A stretch of 48,023 nucleotides of DNA from Bacillota bacterium (lineage in GTDB: Bacteria > Bacillota > Limnochordia > Darwinibacteriales > Darwinibacteriaceae). Below, piece after piece: positions 25,158-32,933 of the stretch; position 1 is the first letter of the stretch; every line of letters starts with the position of its first letter. The position numbers and the translations under genes are program-made. Location: contig DUPN01000101.1 of NCBI GenBank assembly GCA_012838305.1, positions 1-48,023 of the forward strand, read 5' to 3'. Under the pieces are notes generated by a model. The model saw only the letters and a program-made list of their open reading frames with translations. It did no database searches and was not told the origin of the DNA.

Positions 25158-26056
25158 AGTACCTTATTACCTTGGTCGTTGCGACTTCAGCGGGCTTTCT
25201 AGCCCGCCTTTATATGTTACGCAGGGACTATAGACAGTATCCGAGCTACCCCCAGGGCTGGGCTATCCATCTCTTCCTAGGCTTCATCGGAGGTTCGATC
25301 GGTGCAGTGATTGTACCCGCTATCCTCGAGGGAGACTACTCAGCCGTTTCCTTTCTGCTCTTGGCTGCCAGCCAGTTTCGTGAGGTGCGCAATGTAGAAA
25401 GGCAGACTCTAGGGGCCATGGAAGCCACCGAAATGGTCAAACGGGGCACCGCCTATATTGAAGGGATTGCCAGAGTCTTTGAGGCCCGCAATTATCTGGC
25501 CATCTGGGTTGCCCTCAGTGTGGCTGCCGTCTCAGAACTGCTGGCTTCTTTGGGCTATTGGCGCGTGGTGATCAGCACCTTAGTCGGCGCTCTGATGGCG
25601 CTGGTCTTGGTGCAGTTGATGCAGGGTGATCGCATCGACGATATTGCCACAGTTGAACTGGTGGAAGTTAAGTTTGACGGGGCCTTGGCGATCATTGGGG
25701 AGACCGTAATGATGAATGTTGGATTACCCCAGTCGCGTCAGGTGTACCAAGAGAGGGGACTTGCGGCCATTATCAGCCCCAATGGACCCGATGCCAAGGC
25801 TACACTGGCCAATCTGGGCCAAATGCAGGCCATCGCCCATGACGTTTCCTCCATGATTGGCGTTTTCATGGACGTGGGCGAGCAGGAGTTTATCCCCATG
25901 GTCCGCCGAAATCCTTCTACGGGCAGTCTGCATGTGCTGATGGTTCCCTCCGAAAGGGATGAGGAAGCGTTCTTAACAGCCATTCGCAGAGTACCTGTGC
26001 TTGAAGGCGCCATCCGTAAGCCCCTCACCTCTGTTGCAGGCAAAATGGTAGATTAG
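25154..26056 (+). CDS. YIEGIA family membrane protein
   Basis: 300 aa. The eponymous motif YIEGIARVFEARNYLAIW begins near residue 97. Several helices occupy the N-terminal half (about residues 1-160), followed by a cytoplasmic-looking domain with strands such as KFDGALAIIGETVMMNVG and LHVLMVPSERDE. The family is almost confined to endospore formers. Annotation pipelines name a small partner 'capping complex subunit for YIEGIA', and the expected small gene is indeed next. No biochemical role is settled. ATGA overlap with spoIIP indicates coupled expression during sporulation. Confidence 0.9.
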   Translation: MKYLITLVVATSAGFLARLYMLRRDYRQYPSYPQGWAIHLFLGFIGGSIGAVIVPAILEGDYSAVSFLLLAASQFREVRNVERQTLGAMEATEMVKRGTAYIEGIARVFEARNYLAIWVALSVAAVSELLASLGYWRVVISTLVGALMALVLVQLMQGDRIDDIATVELVEVKFDGALAIIGETVMMNVGLPQSRQVYQERGLAAIISPNGPDAKATLANLGQMQAIAHDVSSMIGVFMDVGEQEFIPMVRRNPSTGSLHVLMVPSERDEEAFLTAIRRVPVLEGAIRKPLTSVAGKMVD

Positions 26057-26066
26057 GGGGATCACT

Positions 26067-26246
26067 TTGGATAAACAGATCTTAGCAGTAATTACGGTGG
26101 ACCGGGATAAAGTCGGAGGGGGAGCCCCCATTTTCTATGCCCAGGACGAGGAAGAACTATTGGACACAGCTGTCTTGATCAGCCGGATATTTGGGGCGGC
26201 CGCCCATGATTTGCACAATGGAGTATTTGTTATCGTGAAACATTAG
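26067..26246 (+). CDS. Small YIEGIA-partner protein ('capping complex subunit')
   Basis: 59 aa, a gene too short for most ORF cut-offs. It starts at a TTG (26067) six bases after AGGGGG and 11 bases after the YIEGIA stop. The sequence opens MDKQILAVITVDRDK and ends AAAHDLHNGVFVIVKH. Size, position and the VGGGAPIFYAQDEEELLDTA core fit the small protein that accompanies YIEGIA. It has no membrane segment. A complex of the two is inferred from family naming and adjacency only. Confidence 0.82.
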   Translation: MDKQILAVITVDRDKVGGGAPIFYAQDEEELLDTAVLISRIFGAAAHDLHNGVFVIVKH

Positions 26247-26328
26247 GCTCACCTCAGCGGGCAGGAATAGTATGGCAGATAGCGAAACTATCAATTCTAG
26301 GATGGAACGCAACTGAGGAGAGGTTTTC

Positions 26329-27642
26329 ATGAGTAGACCAATTGTAGCCATTGTGGGGCGGCCCAATGTGGGTAAAAGCACCTTATTTAACCGCATCACT
26401 CGAGCACGTACAGCTATTGTGGAAGGACAGCCTGGTGTAACCCGCGATCGCATTCATGGCGAAGCAGAATGGCTGAACAAACACTTCATTCTGATAGATA
26501 CTGGTGGAATTGACTCGGACGATGATGTGATCACGAGGCAAGTGCGGCTTCAAGCCATGGCCGCCGTAGAGCAGGCGGATGTGATCATTTTTGTCGTGGA
26601 CGGGCGTTCCGGGCTCACCGGCATTGACGAAGAGATCACCGCGATTTTGCGGCGTCATCAGAAACCTGTGGTTCTTTGCGTCAACAAAGTGGAGTCTGCG
26701 GAGAGTGCTTGGGAGGCTGCGGTTGATTTTTATGGACTGGGCCTAGGAGAGCCCATTTTGATCTCAGCGGAGCACGGCCGGAATGTGGGTGATCTCTTGG
26801 ATGCTGTCGTCGAATTTTTCCCCCAGGATGCGGATCTGGACGAAGATGACTCCCTGAAGATAGCGGTAGTGGGTCGTCCGAATGTGGGCAAATCCTCCTT
26901 GGTGAACACACTCTTAGGTGAAGAGCGGGTGATTGTATCGGACATCGCCGGAACCACCCGAGATGCCATTGACACCCAGTTTATCTACGGGGATCAGCCC
27001 ATCACCCTGATTGACACCGCTGGTTTGAGGCGAAGAAGCAAGATTGAAGAAGACCTTGAATACTATAGTGTAGTGAGGGCTTTGGGTGCCGTAGAACGTT
27101 CCGATGTCACCGTGGTTATGCTTGATGGAACAGAGGGCCTGACGGAGCAAGACAAGAAGATTGCCGGTTACGCCCATGAACAGGGGCGGGGTATCATTGT
27201 GGCCGTGAATAAGTGGGACCTCGTTCCTAAGGAGACCAACACGATGCGGGATTTCGAGCAAGCCCTCCGGGCTGAGCTGCAGTTTATGAGTTATGCTCCC
27301 ATTGTTTTCATCTCGGCCCTCACCGGGCAGAGACTGAACAGTCTTTTGGATTTGAGTCTAGATGTGAACGAAGCCAGGAGCATGCGGATTCCCACCGGTC
27401 GATTCAACGAGATCCTCCAGGACGCCATGGCCATCAACCAGCCGCCCAGTGACAAAGGCGTTCGCCTAAGGATCTTCTACGGATCCCAGGTCCAGGTAAA
27501 TCCACCGGTTTTTGTGCTCCATGTGAACCGCAAGGATTTGCTGCATTTTTCCTATGAGCGCTATTTGGAGAATCGAATTCGGCAGGAATATGGTTTTATG
27601 GGCACTCGCATTATGCTGATTGCTAAGGAGAGGGAACGATGA
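26329..27642 (+). CDS. der: Ribosome biogenesis GTPase Der (EngA)
   Basis: 437 aa. Der has two tandem GTPase domains and a C-terminal KH-like domain and is needed for 50S subunit maturation. Domain 1: GRPNVGKSTLFNR near residue 9, VTRD, DTGGI, NKVE. Domain 2: GRPNVGKSSLVNT near residue 182, GTTRDAID, DTAGLRRRSK and NKWDLV. The KH part includes VRLRIFYGSQVQVNPPVFVL. GAGGAGAGG lies upstream of the ATG. It is 82 bases after the YIEGIA operon with no visible terminator between, and overlaps plsY by four bases. Confidence 0.97.
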   Translation: MSRPIVAIVGRPNVGKSTLFNRITRARTAIVEGQPGVTRDRIHGEAEWLNKHFILIDTGGIDSDDDVITRQVRLQAMAAVEQADVIIFVVDGRSGLTGIDEEITAILRRHQKPVVLCVNKVESAESAWEAAVDFYGLGLGEPILISAEHGRNVGDLLDAVVEFFPQDADLDEDDSLKIAVVGRPNVGKSSLVNTLLGEERVIVSDIAGTTRDAIDTQFIYGDQPITLIDTAGLRRRSKIEEDLEYYSVVRALGAVERSDVTVVMLDGTEGLTEQDKKIAGYAHEQGRGIIVAVNKWDLVPKETNTMRDFEQALRAELQFMSYAPIVFISALTGQRLNSLLDLSLDVNEARSMRIPTGRFNEILQDAMAINQPPSDKGVRLRIFYGSQVQVNPPVFVLHVNRKDLLHFSYERYLENRIRQEYGFMGTRIMLIAKERER

Positions 27643-28235
27643 TTTCTATCTTTGTCTTAGCCTTAAGCTATTTGCTGGGCAGCATTCCATTTGGCCTGCT
27701 CATAGGCAGATGGGGGGCTAAAGTTGATGTGCGCCTGCATGGCAGTGGTAATATTGGCATGACGAATGTCTGGCGGACAGCGGGAGGTCTGTGCGCCCTG
27801 ATGACTTTGATCTGTGATGCCGGTAAAGGGTTTCTGTCCGTTCTTTTGGCCGAGCACTTTGTTGGAGGTACCACTTTTCCCCTAGTTGCCGGTATCTTCG
27901 CAGTAATCGGCCACAACTGGCCTGTTTTCCTGGGCTTTAGAGGGGGCAAAGGGGTAGCCACCATAGCAGGAGTGCTTCTGGCCTTCAGACCATTAGGAGC
28001 AGCCATCTTGTTTGTGATCTGGATCCTAGTATTACTGATTTCTCGCTACATTTCCCTGGCATCCTTGGTGGTTGCTGCCTGTTTACCCTTGGTGCTTGGG
28101 CTCTTGCGATCGGCATGGGTGGAAGTGGCGTTGGCTGTGATCGTTGCGATCGTCACGATTTACCGACACCGCAGTAATATCGAACGTTTACGCAATGGGA
28201 CGGAGTTTCGCTTCGGGCAAAAAGTCAATTCGTAG
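27639..28235 (+). CDS. plsY: Glycerol-3-phosphate acyltransferase PlsY
   Basis: 198 aa, five-helix integral membrane enzyme that transfers acyl groups from acyl-phosphate to glycerol-3-phosphate. The three catalytic motifs are present: GSIPFGLLIGRW (motif 1), SGNIGMTNVWRTAGG (motif 2 region) and GHNWPVFLGFRGGKGVAT (motif 3). It overlaps der. In many Firmicutes the next gene is gpsA and then spoIVA; here gpsA is missing and spoIVA follows directly after 117 bases. Confidence 0.96.
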   Translation: MISIFVLALSYLLGSIPFGLLIGRWGAKVDVRLHGSGNIGMTNVWRTAGGLCALMTLICDAGKGFLSVLLAEHFVGGTTFPLVAGIFAVIGHNWPVFLGFRGGKGVATIAGVLLAFRPLGAAILFVIWILVLLISRYISLASLVVAACLPLVLGLLRSAWVEVALAVIVAIVTIYRHRSNIERLRNGTEFRFGQKVNS

Positions 28236-28269
28236 AGCAGACAGCTTGCTTTTTGTTTTTTCCCTCCTG

Positions 28270-28298
28270 TTATATTTCCCAGGCGCGAGTAATATAGT
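28270..28298 (+). promoter_or_regulatory. Sigma-E-like promoter candidate for spoIVA
   Basis: TTATATT (28270-28276) and AATATAGT (28291-28298) are 14 bases apart, the spacing of mother-cell sigma-E promoters (KMATATT and CATACAHT). The -35 is near-consensus; the -10 matches about five of eight. Position 55 bases before spoIVA, a sigma-E gene in Bacillus, supports it. Confidence 0.4.
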
Positions 28299-28352
28299 AT
28301 ACTGTCCAACCTCGTGTCAGACGAAACGCTTAAATTCAGGAGGGAAGCCTAA

Positions 28353-29834
28353 ATGGAAAAGTTTAATGTTTTTTCCCACATAGCGGAGCGCACCGCGGGC
28401 AGCATTTATGTGGGCGTGGTGGGGCCTGTGCGTACGGGTAAGTCCACATTCATAAAACGTTTTATGGACTTATTTGTCATGCCCAACATTACTGATGTTT
28501 ACTTAAAAGAGCGCACCCGGGATGAACTTCCCCAGAGCGGTGCAGGCCGCACCATCACCACAACCGAACCGAAGTTTGTCCCTGATGAGCCCGTAGAAAT
28601 CCTCTTTGAAGAGAACACCAGAGCCCGGATTCGACTGGTAGACTGCGTGGGTTACACCGTAGCAAGCGCCAAGGGTTATATGGATGAAGAGGGACCAAGG
28701 TTGGTGCGCACACCCTGGTTTGAGCATCCCATACCTTTCCAAGAAGCGGCCGAACTGGGTACACGCAGGGTGATCAGTGAACACTCTACCATCGGTTTGG
28801 TGGTGACCACCGACGGTTCCATTGCGGATCTACCTCGGGCGGAGTATGCGGAGCCCGAAGCAAGGGTAATTGAAGAACTACAGGAACTCGGTAAGCCTTT
28901 CGTAGTCGTCCTAAACTCCATCCACCCCGGAAGCCCGGAAACGATGGCATTGGCCCAGCAGCTGAGGGATGTGTACGGGGTTACGGTTCTGCCCCTCGAT
29001 TGCCTTCGGATGACCAAGGATGACATTTTGGCCATGTTTGGTCAGGTCCTGATGGAGTTTCCGTTGCGGGAGTTCAATGTTCGCCTGCCGAAGTGGGTTG
29101 AGGAGCTCACAGGAGATCATTGGCTGCGCCAATTGTACGAAGATGTAGCCTGGGAGTGTGTGGCGGACCTTAAAAAGGTCAAGGATGTGAAACGGGTCGC
29201 GGTAGAGCGTTTCCAGGAGTCTGACTATGTGCAAGTGGTCACGGTGGATGACATGGACCTGGGGACCGGAAAGGTGACGTTGAATGTAGTTTTGCTCAAC
29301 AGTCTTTTCTATACTATCTTAGCAGAAATGACCGGACTTGAAGTGCAGGGCGATCATCATCTGATGCGGTTGATGCAGGATCTAACTGTGGCGAAACGAG
29401 AATATGATAAGCTGTCAGCAGCCCTGCAGCATGTGCGCCAGACAGGGTATGGAATTGTCATCCCGAGTCTAGAGGACATCACCTTCGAGCAGCCTGAGCT
29501 GATTAAGCAGGGGCGAAACTTCGGGATTAAGCTCACAGCCAGTGCTCCTTCGATTCACATGGTGCAGGCGAGCATTCAGACGGAAGTGACGCCCTTGGTG
29601 GGGACCGAAAAACAAGGTGAGGAACTGATTCGATCCCTTACCGAGGAATTTGCCGAAGATCCCAATGTCTTGTGGGAAAGGGACTTTCTCGGACGATCGC
29701 TACAAGATATGGTCCGGGAAGGCATCAACAGCAAGCTCTACCGAATGCCTGAAAATGCCCAGGAAAAGCTGCAGGAGACGCTCAGCAAGATCATCAACGA
29801 GGGCAGCGGCGGGCTGATCTGTATTATTCTATAA
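28353..29834 (+). CDS. spoIVA: Stage IV sporulation protein A
   Basis: 493 aa, full length. SpoIVA is the ATP-hydrolysing cytoskeletal protein that polymerises on the forespore surface and founds the basement layer of the coat. The Walker A motif is GPVRTGKST (residues 24-32), followed by a TRAFAC-type Walker B context (VDCVGYTVASAKGYMDEEGP). The C-terminal domain ends in the conserved GSGGLICIIL, the tail that binds SpoVM in Bacillus. CAGGAGGG precedes the ATG. It stands alone between a sigma-E-like promoter and a strong terminator. Confidence 0.98.
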   Translation: MEKFNVFSHIAERTAGSIYVGVVGPVRTGKSTFIKRFMDLFVMPNITDVYLKERTRDELPQSGAGRTITTTEPKFVPDEPVEILFEENTRARIRLVDCVGYTVASAKGYMDEEGPRLVRTPWFEHPIPFQEAAELGTRRVISEHSTIGLVVTTDGSIADLPRAEYAEPEARVIEELQELGKPFVVVLNSIHPGSPETMALAQQLRDVYGVTVLPLDCLRMTKDDILAMFGQVLMEFPLREFNVRLPKWVEELTGDHWLRQLYEDVAWECVADLKKVKDVKRVAVERFQESDYVQVVTVDDMDLGTGKVTLNVVLLNSLFYTILAEMTGLEVQGDHHLMRLMQDLTVAKREYDKLSAALQHVRQTGYGIVIPSLEDITFEQPELIKQGRNFGIKLTASAPSIHMVQASIQTEVTPLVGTEKQGEELIRSLTEEFAEDPNVLWERDFLGRSLQDMVREGINSKLYRMPENAQEKLQETLSKIINEGSGGLICIIL

Positions 29835-29842
29835 AATAGACG

Positions 29843-29877
29843 GGTGGGGACAGTGTTCATCTGTTCCCACCTTTTTT
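29843..29877 (+). terminator. Rho-independent terminator after spoIVA
   Basis: GGTGGGGACAG (29843-29853) pairs with CTGTTCCCACC (29861-29871), eleven pairs with one G-U, followed by six T. Confidence 0.9.
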
Positions 29878-29889
29878 ACTGAAGGTTAA

Positions 29890-29918
29890 TTGCCCCTGTG
29901 AGCACAATGTGCTATCGT
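29890..29918 (+). promoter_or_regulatory. Promoter candidate for the aspartokinase gene with a palindrome in its spacer
   Basis: TTGCCC (29890-29895) and TATCGT (29913-29918) are 17 bases apart. The spacer contains the perfect palindrome AGCACA-A-TGTGCT (29901-29913), well placed to be a repressor operator. Promoter match is modest (4/6 and 4/6). Confidence 0.4.
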
Positions 29919-29947
29919 TAGACTAGCTGCAGTAGGGGGCATGGATT

Positions 29948-31165
29948 ATGGCAATCATTGTACAAAAGTATGGCGGTTCGTCCGTTGCAGATACAGATAA
30001 AGTGATGGCGGTGGCCAGGCGTGTGGTTGATACTGTCATGGAAGGCTACCAGGTTGTGGTTGTGGTCTCGGCTCAAGGCGATACGACTGACAGCTTGATT
30101 CAACAAGCACGGGCCATTTCCGAAAGGCCTCCTAAACGGGAGATGGACATGCTCTTAGCCACAGGTGAGCAGGTCTCCATTGCACTTTTGGCCATGGCCA
30201 TTGATTCTCTGGGCCAGCCAGTCATCTCACTGACAGGAGCCCAGGGAGGTATTATGACCGACACCCAGCACATGAAGGCCAGAATTCGCGAAGTGGATGG
30301 TGCTCGCATCAGCGCTGAGCTGCGCAAAGGCCAAGTTGTGATTGTCGCGGGATTTCAGGGCATGACCTCAACCCATGATATTACCACCTTAGGCCGGGGC
30401 GGATCCGATACCACTGCGGTGGCAGTAGCTGCTGCTTTGAGAGCTGACATGTGCGAGATTTTCACTGACGTGGACGGTGTCTACAGTGCAGATCCTCGCC
30501 TCGTGTTCGATGCCAGGAGGCTGAATCAGGTGGACTATGGCGAAATGCTGGAGCTCGCTTCCCTGGGGGCCATGATTCTGCAGCCCCGAGCAGTGGAAGT
30601 TGCAGCTGTGTACGGTGTTCCCATCCACGTCCGTTCCAGCTTTTCCAGAAAACCCGGAACAATGATCAGAGAGGTGAATGCAGTGGAACGGGAAATATCA
30701 GTAACAGGTGTTGCATCCGATGCAAACTGTGCCAAGATCACACTTGCGGGTATCCCTTCGAATGTAAATGTACTCCACAATGTTTTTTCGGCTTTGGCTA
30801 GCGAAGGCGTAAACGTAGATATGATTGTCCAAGCAGGAACGGCCTCACCGACTGCGGATCTGACCTTCACCGTCACGCGGGAGGATCGCCAAACGGCCCT
30901 GGATACCATAGCCGGACTCGAGGGTGGTCAAGATTGGGACGTGATCTGCGATGACGATGTGGCTAAGGTATCCATTGTGGGGGCGGGTATGATGACCAAT
31001 CCTGGCGTAGCCGCAAAAATGTTTGAGGCCCTCAGCGCCGAGGAGATTCCCGTATTTGTGGTCTCAACGTCGGAGATTAAGGTGTCTTGTCTGGTTCCAC
31101 GCTCTCGTCATCAAGATGCAGTACGGGTCTGCCACAAGAAGTTTGAACTGCATGCCGGAAAATAG
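29948..31165 (+). CDS. lysC: Aspartate kinase (lysC type) with internal beta start
   Basis: 405 aa. It phosphorylates aspartate, the first step to lysine, threonine, methionine and, in spore formers, dipicolinate. Signatures: [11 protein letters not shown] at the N terminus, the [11 protein letters not shown] block, [20 protein letters not shown], and [11 protein letters not shown]. Two ACT domains lie after about residue 262 ([11 protein letters not shown] and KVSIVGAGM). An in-frame GTG at 30683 with its own GAGAGG site would make a 160-residue beta subunit equal to the ACT region, as in Bacillus aspartokinase II. No lysine riboswitch or T-box is visible; the leader is short. Confidence 0.95.
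   Translation: MAIIVQKYGGSSVADTDKVMAVARRVVDTVMEGYQVVVVVSAQGDTTDSLIQQARAISERPPKREMDMLLATGEQVSIALLAMAIDSLGQPVISLTGAQGGIMTDTQHMKARIREVDGARISAELRKGQVVIVAGFQGMTSTHDITTLGRGGSDTTAVAVAAALRADMCEIFTDVDGVYSADPRLVFDARRLNQVDYGEMLELASLGAMILQPRAVEVAAVYGVPIHVRSSFSRKPGTMIREVNAVEREISVTGVASDANCAKITLAGIPSNVNVLHNVFSALASEGVNVDMIVQAGTASPTADLTFTVTREDRQTALDTIAGLEGGQDWDVICDDDVAKVSIVGAGMMTNPGVAAKMFEALSAEEIPVFVVSTSEIKVSCLVPRSRHQDAVRVCHKKFELHAGK
30669..30685 (+). other. Internal ribosome site and GTG start for a predicted aspartokinase beta subunit
   Basis: GAGAGG (30669-30674), an 8-base gap, then GTG (30683-30685) in the aspartokinase frame at codon 246. The product would be 160 residues. Bacillus aspartokinase II produces an equivalent beta chain from an internal start at the same place in the protein. 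Confidence 0.6.
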
Positions 31166-31166
31166 C

Positions 31167-31195
31167 TTGCCTTTTTTGTGTTTACATGATATCCT
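31167..31195 (+). promoter_or_regulatory. Promoter for tRNA-Pro
   Basis: TTGCCT (31167-31172), 17 bases, TATCCT (31190-31195) with a TGA extension directly before the -10. The start of transcription would be a few bases ahead of the tRNA. It begins two bases after the aspartokinase stop codon. Confidence 0.55.
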
Positions 31196-31205
31196 TTTAT
31201 TGCGT

Positions 31206-31283
31206 CGGGGCGTGGCGCAGCTTGGCTAGCGCGCTACCTTGGGGTGGTAGAGGTCGCAAGTTCAAATCTTGTCGCCCCGACCA
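31206..31283 (+). tRNA. tRNA-Pro (anticodon GGG)
   Basis: A full cloverleaf can be drawn. Acceptor CGGGGCG (31206-31212) pairs with CGCCCCG (31273-31279). D arm GCGC/GCGC. Anticodon stem CTACC/GGTAG with loop TTGGGGT, anticodon GGG at 31241-31243. T arm GCAAG-TTCAAAT-CTTGT. Discriminator A and encoded CCA end at 31283. It reads CCC and CCU proline codons. It is the only tRNA in the window. Confidence 0.96.
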
Positions 31284-31299
31284 TTTTCTACACATGCGG

Positions 31300-31331
31300 A
31301 ACCTACAGCATCTCGGTGTTGTAGGTTTTTT
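31300..31331 (+). terminator. Rho-independent terminator after tRNA-Pro
   Basis: AACCTACAGCA (31300-31310) pairs with TGTTGTAGGTT (31317-31327), eleven pairs with one G-U and a TCTCGG loop, followed by T residues to 31331. Confidence 0.88.
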
Positions 31332-31371
31332 CAGGTCAGACCAAGACGCGCTTGTCTCTTTTTTGCAGGAT

Positions 31372-31394
31372 AATATTGTCCTTTGACCAATATT
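31372..31394. repeat. Perfect inverted repeat upstream of the secreted repeat protein
   Basis: AATATTG (31372-31378) and CAATATT (31388-31394) are separated by nine bases. It overlaps a TTGACC element at 31383-31388, which has no convincing -10 partner. An operator is possible; no regulator can be named. Confidence 0.35.
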
Positions 31395-31426
31395 GTTAGG
31401 TAGAGTACCGAAGAAAGGGGATACAT

Positions 31427-32776
31427 TTGCGAAAGTACATCATATTCCTAATGTTTCTCATGTTACTTCAAGCTCAACCTGCCAGGGCATCCAATTACAT
31501 AGCGGTGGATGTACCCGCACTACAAGACGCAGTTGTCGTCGTGAGTGATCTGTACGGGAAGGGTGAAGAGAGTTTGATCTTCGGGAGGGGACTTTCCGTC
31601 TCCGTTCTGGCAGACGATACTGCATTACCTTTAATCGAAGGCGCAAGCGGCAGGGTGTCTGCTCTCGCCGTAGGTGATGTGAACGGTGATCTGCGCAACG
31701 AACTGTTGGTTGGTACCGATAGCGGGGGGGCCCTGAGCTTTTACGCGAACAGGAATGGACAGTGGGAACGCCAGGGACAACCGTATTACCTGTGGGAGAC
31801 CATTCGTTCTTTGGAGGTCCATGACTTCAACAATGACGGCTGGGGCGATGTGCTGGTTTTGACCGCTAAAGGGGAAGCCAAAGTGCTGCTGTCCTTGGAG
31901 GGTTCCTTGAGTCCCTTTTGGAACAGCAAAGCAGGCGAAGCGGTTGTGGGGGCCGCAGCCATGGACATTGACCATGACGGGTATCCAGAGCTGATTTACG
32001 CATTGCGATCTGGGTATATCGCCGTATTGAAGTGGGACAGTGAAGATTTCTCCGTCCTTTGGGAAAACTATCCTTGGGGATCTGTGGAAAGCCTTGTGCT
32101 CATTCCGCACCAGACGTCTCCAGAATGGCTAGTGGTCACAAGCCAAAAGATGCTCTATGGTTGGCGTCTCCGCGATGGTGAAGTGGTTTCCTCCAGGCTC
32201 TTCGAAGGAAGTGAGCTGGGAGAGAATCTTTTCTACGCCTCTGGGGAGGGTATCCTCAGTTTTTCGCGCAAGACAGGCATCTCTCTATTCTCCCTGGGAA
32301 CGACGTCTGTTACGGAGAAGTGGCGAGTGCCAGGCTTATATGGAAATCAGGCTTTTTACCACGGGGGCGACTTCTATTTTAAGGATGAGAACAATGCTTA
32401 CCATCTGCTTGTCCAAGGGAGCACCCAGTGGCGAGTGTTTCTCCATGAACAGGAAATAACGGCGTCCTTGGACGTTCTAAACAGGGACGGAGAACTCTTT
32501 TACTGCCTACCTGACCTGTCTGGGCATTTGGGGCTGATCAGGGTAGGGGAAAGTGGTTGGCATTACACCCAGGACGGCCACTATATCGAGATCGATTTGG
32601 AACGGGGCGTTGTGGGGTATGACGGCCTCATGATCCCCATGGAGCAGCCTTTGTTGGATGTGGAGGGTCTCCCCTATATTTCCGCAGAGGTATTTCCCTT
32701 GTTTGGATGGAGAGTGGAGCTGGATCCCTCCAGGCAGCATGTGGTGTTTGTGCATAATTGGGGCTGGTGGTTGTAG
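31427..32776 (+). CDS. Secreted FG-GAP-like repeat protein with copper-amine-oxidase-N-like C-terminal domain
   Basis: 449 aa from a TTG (31427) preceded by AAAGGGG; no ATG fits. A signal peptide MRKYIIFLMFLMLLQAQPARA is predicted to be cut near residue 21 (limit of what is shown: the first 20 residues). The middle has repeated strands with calcium-type loops: GDVNGDLRNELLVG, DFNNDGWGDVLVL and DIDHDGYPELIYA, the FG-GAP/VCBS pattern of a beta propeller. The last 65 residues (IEIDLERGVVGYDGLMIPM ... YISAEVFPLFGWRVEL) look like the copper-amine-oxidase N-terminal domain common on clostridial exported proteins. Specific function unknown. It follows tRNA-Pro and its terminator. Confidence 0.78.
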   Translation: MRKYIIFLMFLMLLQAQPARASNYIAVDVPALQDAVVVVSDLYGKGEESLIFGRGLSVSVLADDTALPLIEGASGRVSALAVGDVNGDLRNELLVGTDSGGALSFYANRNGQWERQGQPYYLWETIRSLEVHDFNNDGWGDVLVLTAKGEAKVLLSLEGSLSPFWNSKAGEAVVGAAAMDIDHDGYPELIYALRSGYIAVLKWDSEDFSVLWENYPWGSVESLVLIPHQTSPEWLVVTSQKMLYGWRLRDGEVVSSRLFEGSELGENLFYASGEGILSFSRKTGISLFSLGTTSVTEKWRVPGLYGNQAFYHGGDFYFKDENNAYHLLVQGSTQWRVFLHEQEITASLDVLNRDGELFYCLPDLSGHLGLIRVGESGWHYTQDGHYIEIDLERGVVGYDGLMIPMEQPLLDVEGLPYISAEVFPLFGWRVELDPSRQHVVFVHNWGWWL

Positions 32777-32933
32777 CTTTTCTTGTTAAGAGGCAGGAAA
32801 ATCTCGCGATCTTGTGGAATTTAAGGCGAGGTAATCAATCATTCAAGGGTTTTTATACACAGTGGATGTTTGACAAAGTCAAGGTCCAAGGTGAATGTCT
32901 TGATTCAGCAGTTCACTAAGAGGAGGAGAATGT

